In this document: positions 22,336 through 27,586 of the stretch, in pieces
Position numbering within the stretch: position 1 is the first letter of the stretch
Layout of the letters: every line of letters begins with the position of its first letter
Assembly (NCBI GenBank): GCA_020025875.1
Contig: JAHHRI010000015.1
Span: 1-27,586, forward strand
From: Alphaproteobacteria bacterium
GTDB lineage: Bacteria > Pseudomonadota > Alphaproteobacteria > RF32 > CAG-239
Direction: 5' to 3'
Length of the DNA: 27,586 nucleotides
Notes under the pieces: model-generated
Told to the model about the DNA's origin: nothing
The model's input: only the letters and a program-made list of their open reading frames with translations
Database searches by the model: none
Position numbers and translations under genes: made by a program

Positions 22336-24993
22336 TTATTTTTCTGCCGCTTTATAGTCAACGCCGTTATAAGCATCAATATAAATCTGCCGAATATCCT
22401 CCATCAGCGGATACACGGGATTGGCGCCGGTACACTGGTCGTCAAAAGCCTTTTCGACAAGATCGTCCAGCTTGGCATAAAATTCGTCTTCACAAACGCC
22501 CCACTCTTTTATCGAATGCGGAATTTCGATCTCGTCTTTCAGCTTAGAAACGGCAGCCAACAAATTTTCCAGCTTTTCGTCATCGTTCTTGCCGCCGAGT
22601 TTCAAATTGCCGGCAATCTGCCCGTAACGCTGCTTGGCATTCGGGAACTTATATTGCGGAAAAATCGCCTGTTTGCGCGGACAATCCGTTGCATTGTAGC
22701 GAATAACCTGATTAAACAAAAGCGCGTTGGCAATACCGTGAGGAATATTAAAAGCTCCCCCCAATTTATGCGCCATCGAGTGACACAGTCCGAGAAACGA
22801 ATTGGCAAAAGCCATTCCGGCAATGGTCGCCGCGTGGTGGATTTTTTCCCGCGCAATCGGATCGGCAGCACCGTTTTGGTAAGAACGCGGCAAATAGCGA
22901 AACACCTGCTTAATGGCTTCCAACGCTGCCGAGTTGGTAAAATTGGTAGCCATAACCGAAACATATGCCTCCACCGCATGAACCAAAGCGTCAAAACCGG
23001 AAGCGGCAGTCAGCCCTTTGGGCATATGGTCTACAAAATTGGCATCGATAATGGCCATGTTCGGCGTCAGCGCATAATCGGCAATGGCATATTTAACATG
23101 GGTTTTGTCATCGGTGATAATGGCAAACGGCGTCACTTCCGAACCGGTTCCCGATGTTGTCGGAATGGCAACCATCATGGCCTTTTTCCCCAGTTCGGGA
23201 ATGGCGCAGATGCGTTTGCGAATATCCATAAAGCGCATTGAAATATCTTCAAAGTTAACTTCCGGATGTTCGTACATCAGCCAGATAATTTTGGCAGCGT
23301 CCATCGGAGACCCGCCGCCCAAGGCAATAAACACATCCGGCTGATAAGGGCGCACCATGGACAATGCTTCGTCGATCGTAGACAAAGTCGGATCAGGCTT
23401 AACATCAAAAAAGATCTGATAGTCAATGTCCATTTCTTCCAACACTTCGGTAACGTTGTTGACGGTTCCGGAATCAAACAGATAACGATCGGTCACGATA
23501 AAGGCGCGTTTTTTGCCTTCCAGTTCACGCAACGCCTGATCGACGGCGCCTCGCTTAAAATAAATTTTAGGGGGAACACGGAACCACAGCATATTTTCTC
23601 TCCTTTCGGCAACGGTTTTATAATTCAGCAGGTGTTTAACGCCGACATTTTCGCTGACGGAGTTGCCGCCCCACGAACCGCAGCCGAGCGTAAGTGACGG
23701 TTCCAATTTGAAATTGAACAAATCGCCGATTCCTCCTTGCGAAGACGGCGAATTAATCAGCAACCGCCCTGTCGGCAGTTTGGTGGCAAAATAATCGATT
23801 CTCTCTTGAGAGCGACTGTCGGTATAAAGTACGGAAGTGTGACCGACACCGCCCAAATTGACAAGTTCCAGAGCCTTTTCCGTTGCCTGTGCAAAGTTGT
23901 CCGCTTTGTACAGAGCCAAGATGGGCGAGAGTTTTTCGTGAGCAAACGGATTTTCCCGATCGGTCGACTTTTCTTCGCTGACCAACACCTTGGTATGCGC
24001 CGGCACTTCAAACCCTGCCAATTTGGCTATTGTTGAAGCGCTTTGACCGACAATGGCCGGATTAACCGTCATTTTTTCGGTCAAAATAATTTTGGCAAGC
24101 TTTTCGGCTTCCTCTTTGCTCAAAAGATGGGCGCCGCGAAAGCGCATTTCTTTTTTCACGTTTTCATACACTTCTTTAACGGCAATAACCGACTGTTCGG
24201 AAGCGCAAATCATACCATTGTCAAAAGTTTTGGACATCAGAATGTAAGAAACCGCCATTTCCACATCTGCCGTTTCGTCAATCACCGCAGGTGTATTGCC
24301 GGCGCCGACACCCAAAGCGGGCTTGCCGCTTGAATAGGCGGCTTTAACCATCCCCGGACCGCCGGTCGCCAAAATAGAATCGATCAGAGGGTGCGTCATC
24401 AGCATCTCCGTCAATTCCAAACTCGGTTCGTCAATCCAGGCAATAATATCTTTCGGCGCACCGGCGGCAACCGCCGCGTCGCGGATCAATCGGGCGGCGG
24501 CAATCGTCGACTTTTTGGCGCGCGGATGCGGTGAAAAGATAATGGCGTTGCGGGTTTTTAAACAAATAAGAGATTTGAAGATCGCCGTCGATGTCGGATT
24601 GGTGGTCGGAATAATGCCGGCGATAATACCGAGTGGCTCTGCCACGATTTTGGTGCCGTTGGTATGGTCGGATTTAATCACGCCACAGGTTTTTTCGTTC
24701 TTATATTTGTTATAAATATATTCGGAAGCAAAATGGTTTTTAATAATTTTGTCTTCGACAATCCCCATTCCGGTATCTTCCGCCGCCATTTTAGGCAAAG
24801 GGATTCGCGCTTTATCGGCAGCCGTTGCCGCCGCTTTGAAAATGGCGTTCACCTGCTCCTGAGTAAACGTTGCAAATTCTTTTTGCGCGCGTTTAACCCT
24901 GTTGATAAGATTTTCCAAAGCCTCTGCGGTACCGACAATTTCTTCCCGTTGCTCCGATATCATCTTTGTTTCTTGATCTTCCTTATTCATCAT
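22336..24993 (-). CDS. adhE: Bifunctional acetaldehyde-CoA / alcohol dehydrogenase
   Basis: AdhE reduces acetyl-CoA to acetaldehyde and then to ethanol, regenerating NAD+ during fermentation. It usually forms filaments (spirosomes). The 885 residues span both domains. The N-terminal aldehyde dehydrogenase runs to about 440, with catalytic Cys263 in FDNGMICASEQSV. The C-terminal iron-dependent alcohol dehydrogenase has IALGGGSPMDAAKI, GFDALVHAVEAYVS and CHSMAHKLGGAFNIPHG, which supply the Fe2+ ligands. The ATG has AGGAGATA upstream (two adjacent ATG codons). A good promoter lies 53-81 nt before it, and the gene is probably transcribed alone. Its presence suggests anaerobic or microaerobic energy metabolism. 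Confidence 0.98.
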   Translation of the reverse strand: MMNKEDQETKMISEQREEIVGTAEALENLINRVKRAQKEFATFTQEQVNAIFKAAATAADKARIPLPKMAAEDTGMGIVEDKIIKNHFASEYIYNKYKNEKTCGVIKSDHTNGTKIVAEPLGIIAGIIPTTNPTSTAIFKSLICLKTRNAIIFSPHPRAKKSTIAAARLIRDAAVAAGAPKDIIAWIDEPSLELTEMLMTHPLIDSILATGGPGMVKAAYSSGKPALGVGAGNTPAVIDETADVEMAVSYILMSKTFDNGMICASEQSVIAVKEVYENVKKEMRFRGAHLLSKEEAEKLAKIILTEKMTVNPAIVGQSASTIAKLAGFEVPAHTKVLVSEEKSTDRENPFAHEKLSPILALYKADNFAQATEKALELVNLGGVGHTSVLYTDSRSQERIDYFATKLPTGRLLINSPSSQGGIGDLFNFKLEPSLTLGCGSWGGNSVSENVGVKHLLNYKTVAERRENMLWFRVPPKIYFKRGAVDQALRELEGKKRAFIVTDRYLFDSGTVNNVTEVLEEMDIDYQIFFDVKPDPTLSTIDEALSMVRPYQPDVFIALGGGSPMDAAKIIWLMYEHPEVNFEDISMRFMDIRKRICAIPELGKKAMMVAIPTTSGTGSEVTPFAIITDDKTHVKYAIADYALTPNMAIIDANFVDHMPKGLTAASGFDALVHAVEAYVSVMATNFTNSAALEAIKQVFRYLPRSYQNGAADPIAREKIHHAATIAGMAFANSFLGLCHSMAHKLGGAFNIPHGIANALLFNQVIRYNATDCPRKQAIFPQYKFPNAKQRYGQIAGNLKLGGKNDDEKLENLLAAVSKLKDEIEIPHSIKEWGVCEDEFYAKLDDLVEKAFDDQCTGANPVYPLMEDIRQIYIDAYNGVDYKAAEK

Positions 24994-25045
24994 TATCTCC
25001 TAAAGATTTTTTTCTACCGAAAAATAGTACAGGCATTTGGTAATT

Positions 25046-25074
25046 ATTTTATTAATTTTTGCCCGTGCTTTCAA
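25046..25074 (-). promoter_or_regulatory. Promoter of adhE
   Basis: Minus strand TTGAAA (25069-25074), 17 bp, TAAAAT (25046-25051), a near-consensus sigma-70-type promoter. The -35 overlaps the stop codon of the small ORF upstream. Confidence 0.65.
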
Positions 25075-25178
25075 TTTTCGGCACAGATCGGCGGCTTGCC
25101 ATCTTGTTGCAAGCGTTTTTCCCATACCTGCTCCGTCTGCGTTTGTCGGCAATCTGCCGTTTTAAGCAAACGTTGCAT
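25071..25178 (-). CDS. Possible 35-residue small protein upstream of adhE
   Basis: An ATG-to-TGA frame of 36 codons gives a polar, Gln/Lys/Arg-rich peptide that begins MQRLLKTADCRQ and ends KPPICAEN, with two cysteines and one tryptophan. AAGGA lies 10-11 nt before the ATG. Codon choice resembles neighbouring genes. No known family is recognised. It sits just before the adhE promoter on the same strand. The same DNA contains nested inverted repeats (CGTTTG..CAAACG around CGGCA-ATC-TGCCG, about 25140-25172), so an untranslated structured RNA is an alternative explanation. Confidence 0.4.
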   Translation of the reverse strand: MQRLLKTADCRQTQTEQVWEKRLQQDGKPPICAEN

Positions 25179-25224
25179 TTTTCATGCTTTCCTTAAAAAA
25201 AATGAAGAAAAGTAAATTTTCTGC

Positions 25225-25253
25225 TGGACAATAAAAAAAATATCTATTATAAA
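25225..25253 (+). promoter_or_regulatory. Promoter of tRNA-Phe
   Basis: TGGACA (25225-25230), 17 bp, TATAAA (25248-25253), about 17 bp before the tRNA 5' end. Confidence 0.6.
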
Positions 25254-25270
25254 CCTTTTCAGCAAACAAT

Positions 25271-25346
<76 letters not shown>

Positions 25347-25353
25347 CTTAAAA

Positions 25354-25379
25354 CTACTCCTTGCGAGTGGATTTTTTTT
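25354..25379 (+). terminator. Terminator of tRNA-Phe
   Basis: CTACTC/GAGTGG stem (25354-25359 with 25365-25370, one G-T pair), 5-nt loop, then eight T. The following 25380-25613 is AT-rich and I see no gene in it. Confidence 0.75.
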
Positions 25380-25613
25380 GAGCATTTTTAATATTGGCAG
25401 ATTTTTATAATCTTTTTTCGCAAAAAGCTCTGGCAGAAAAGTAAAATTTATTTTTTGCGACTTTTATTTCGGCTTTAATATGCACACGACAATCCCTTTA
25501 ACAGGGCTTTGTATCAATTTCATAACACAGAATAAACATCAGGGCTTTTTCACAGACTTTAACAATCTTTTTATGCGCCTGACCATCAAATATTTAGAAA
25601 AACATAAATATGC

Positions 25614-27536
25614 TTAGCTTTTACTTCTGTTTTCTCGATTAAATATTATGCTCTCAGCCACAATTTGTTTATAAACTTTTTGACCGTTGTCTTTCATCGT
25701 CAAAAATAAGCGTCGGCTTTCTTCCGTGTCTGCCGCCAGATTTTCAACTTCGGGAATCGGTTCCGATGCCGTCATGACGCCGTTGATCAGCACTTTTGCC
25801 GCCAACGCGGTCAGCGCCTGCCCTTCCCGACTCATTTGCGACGAGGACGTAAACCCCCAAAAATTATGCTGATCCATGTCTTTACCCATACTGCCGACAA
25901 GAAAAAGGTTGCCTTGGGGAGCGGGAAAATAGCACAGAGGAATTTCCTGTCGGGCATTCATTTTCCGCACGGCGGTTTCAAAATGATTATAGTGGCAAAC
26001 TTCATCATCCATAACCGAAGCAAAAGAAACAAACGTTGACTGCGACTGTCCGAGAGGACAATACGGAGACTGCGCGGTTATCAGCAGCTGTTTTTGCACT
26101 CTGCGCCGTTCTTCGGCATCATAGCCCAGCTGCTTCATTTTCGACTGCATCATTTCTTCCAGTTTGAGTGCCGTATAAGCTCCGTGACAATGGGTTACAA
26201 TGTTTAAATGTCTGATCCGCGCTGCCGCTTCATCTGCGCTCAAACGCAAAAGACCGCCATCGGTCGAAATGCGCGGCAAAAGAAATTTGTCAAAAATTTC
26301 CCCGACATATTTCGGATCTGTCGTTTCTTCGGCAAGTTCGCGGTTGAGGCGAATGTGTCTTCCATATTCTTCCATCTGCTTGCGGCGGGCTAACGGAACG
26401 TTCATAAAATCGCCAAAATCATACACCACACCGTAAACGGCGGCCTTTTCATGCAAATCGTGTTTTTTCAGCAACCGAAACACATCGCCCAAATAACCGT
26501 TCAGCAATTTTTCGCTTCTGGTGCCGTCGCCTCCCAACACCAAAACGCTAAGTTCTTTGGGGTTGATTTTTTCCGCTTTCTGCAAGCCAAACTCGTTGTC
26601 GGCACTTTTTTCCGCCCGACGATAAAACGACACCCTGCTGCATAAATTGTCATAGTCCCCCAACAGCCGCCAAGCGGTTTTGCGCGATATATTGCTGTTG
26701 GCGTCATGTTGCAGCCCCGCACGCATCAGTGCTTCCAGCGCCTCTTTTTCTTGTCCCGTTGCCATCATTTCTCCAATGGCTTTATAAGCCGCCGTCAGCG
26801 AAGCCGCGGTATTGTCGCTTTTTTTCATGTAAAAAGACAAACGCCCCATGATATACCCGCGCTCCTTGGCGTCAAACAAGCCGATTTGCCCGAGATTGGT
26901 ATAAAAGACATCGTAGTTTTGCGAACTTAGTATTTGCGGATTTTCCAGCAAGGAAAAAATCTGTTTTTTCAGCGCCGGATGATAAGAATAAATATGCCCG
27001 AGCGAACGATAAAGAGCCTGAGAAATTTTTGCTTTTCCCTCATCGGGACAAAAAACAGACTTAAGCATGGCTGACGCGTCCTGATCCGAGGCGCACAAAA
27101 CGGCTGTTTTTATGGCTGCCGATGCCAATCCGATGTCATTAGGCGACAGCTTTGCCAATCCGCCTTCCAAAAGCGGGATCAACTCTTTTGTCAGTTCGGG
27201 CCGGCTGTTTAGCAAATCGGGCATGAGATAATAAGCAAAACCGGAACAACGTTTGGTGGCGCGAGTCACATTTTTCACAACTTCTTCTGCCGATAAATTG
27301 AGCGCGGCATTCTTAAACAGTCTCGCCGCCAGCGGACGAACATCGGGATTAAACCCTTCTTCCGTAGCCGTTTTCACCACGATCGGCAGCACATATTGAG
27401 ACAATTCGGGATATTCTCCGACAATTTTTTCCATTGTCTTATATATCCTGACAAAACCCTCAAAATCATGATTATTGACATATTCTATTTCCGACAACTG
27501 TCCCAGAGCTTCACTTTTCAGCATAAACTTCTCCAT
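25614..27536 (-). CDS. Unrecognised 640-aa protein: helical-repeat N-terminus, possible Cys alpha/beta-hydrolase C-terminus
   Basis: I do not recognise a named family. Residues 1 to about 310 are almost all amphipathic helices with HEAT-like spacing (ELTKELIPLLEGGLAKLS, HPALKKQIFSLLENPQ). From about 326 to 560 beta strands alternate with helices (LSVLVLGGDGTRS, AAVYGVVYDFGDF). At 443-453 HLNIVTHCHGAYTAL looks like an alpha/beta-hydrolase nucleophile elbow with Cys450 in place of Ser. Asp510/511 and His557 (DMDQHNFWGF) could complete a triad. There is no signal peptide or membrane helix. ATG 27536 is used. ATG 27524 has the better GGAG and is an alternative. A promoter-like pair lies at 27552-27579. 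It stands alone, convergent with tRNA-Phe. The hydrolase idea is inference from pattern only. Confidence 0.75.
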   Translation of the reverse strand: MEKFMLKSEALGQLSEIEYVNNHDFEGFVRIYKTMEKIVGEYPELSQYVLPIVVKTATEEGFNPDVRPLAARLFKNAALNLSAEEVVKNVTRATKRCSGFAYYLMPDLLNSRPELTKELIPLLEGGLAKLSPNDIGLASAAIKTAVLCASDQDASAMLKSVFCPDEGKAKISQALYRSLGHIYSYHPALKKQIFSLLENPQILSSQNYDVFYTNLGQIGLFDAKERGYIMGRLSFYMKKSDNTAASLTAAYKAIGEMMATGQEKEALEALMRAGLQHDANSNISRKTAWRLLGDYDNLCSRVSFYRRAEKSADNEFGLQKAEKINPKELSVLVLGGDGTRSEKLLNGYLGDVFRLLKKHDLHEKAAVYGVVYDFGDFMNVPLARRKQMEEYGRHIRLNRELAEETTDPKYVGEIFDKFLLPRISTDGGLLRLSADEAAARIRHLNIVTHCHGAYTALKLEEMMQSKMKQLGYDAEERRRVQKQLLITAQSPYCPLGQSQSTFVSFASVMDDEVCHYNHFETAVRKMNARQEIPLCYFPAPQGNLFLVGSMGKDMDQHNFWGFTSSSQMSREGQALTALAAKVLINGVMTASEPIPEVENLAADTEESRRLFLTMKDNGQKVYKQIVAESIIFNRENRSKS

Positions 27537-27551
27537 CTGACTTCTTCTGCC

Positions 27552-27579
27552 ATTTTATCATAATAAATTTTTTTGTCTA
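27552..27579 (-). promoter_or_regulatory. Promoter of the 640-aa gene
   Basis: Minus strand TAGACA (27574-27579), 16 bp, TAAAAT (27552-27557), about 16 nt before the first ATG. The spacer is very A/T-rich. Confidence 0.5.
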
Positions 27580-27586
27580 TATAAAC

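Noticed and set aside
25380..25613. Small ORFs between tRNA-Phe and the 640-aa gene
   Set aside because: Only frames of 13-19 codons interrupted by stops. No ribosome site or recognisable peptide.

Overview
The window looks like part of the chromosome of a host-associated or otherwise anaerobic/fermentative alphaproteobacterium. Four things point to Alphaproteobacteria: a CcrM-type (GANTC) adenine methyltransferase, an lspA / DUF3035 (BamF-like) / M16 / M16 gene order, a MutL that carries its own endonuclease motif, and a GAAC-N7-GAAC LexA-type box in front of recA (reverse complement of the alphaproteobacterial GTTC-N7-GTTC operator). The full-length bifunctional AdhE points to ethanol/mixed-acid fermentation. 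The species cannot be named from the sequence alone.

Layout. 1-2230 (+): nagB with terminator, then SOS-regulated recA with terminator. 2119-2972: gene-free repeat mosaic (29-bp exact tandem pair, ~49-bp direct repeats, a 48/49-bp minisatellite). 2973-3094 (-): tRNA-His with promoter. 3149-10124 (-): apparent operon lspA > bamF-like lipoprotein > active M16 protease > inactive M16 partner > pgi > mutL. 10172-11786 (-): tRNA-Leu(GAG) then mgtE. 11869-15777 (-): four overlapping genes, ppx/gppA > ppx/gppA > rlmE > rsmB-type methyltransferase. 15778-16166: spacer with several adjacent hairpins and a bidirectional terminator. 16167-17261 (-): ccrM. 17262-17665: spacer with two exact 75-bp repeats and a terminator. 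17666-20618 (-): unknown 496-aa gene, small membrane protein, rnhB and a 91-aa possible ParB-like HTH protein. 20789-22309 (+): SPFH protein (qmcA-like) and nfeD. 22336-25178 (-): adhE preceded by a probable 35-aa ORF. 25225-25379 (+): tRNA-Phe with promoter and terminator. 25614-27579 (-): a 640-aa unrecognised protein with a helical-repeat N-terminal half and a possible cysteine alpha/beta-hydrolase C-terminal half.

Most genes are housekeeping: DNA repair (recA, mutL), rRNA modification (rlmE, rsmB family), envelope biogenesis (lspA, bamF-like, M16 pair), sugar phosphate flow into glycolysis (nagB, pgi) and redox balance (adhE). The less ordinary material is the repeat islands at 2119-2972 and 17445-17609, the hairpin cluster at 15964-16063, and unrecognised proteins at 17666-17941, 18813-20558, 25071-25178 and 25614-27536. 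I did not find a CRISPR array, an insertion sequence with a transposase, a prophage or a recognisable defence cassette.
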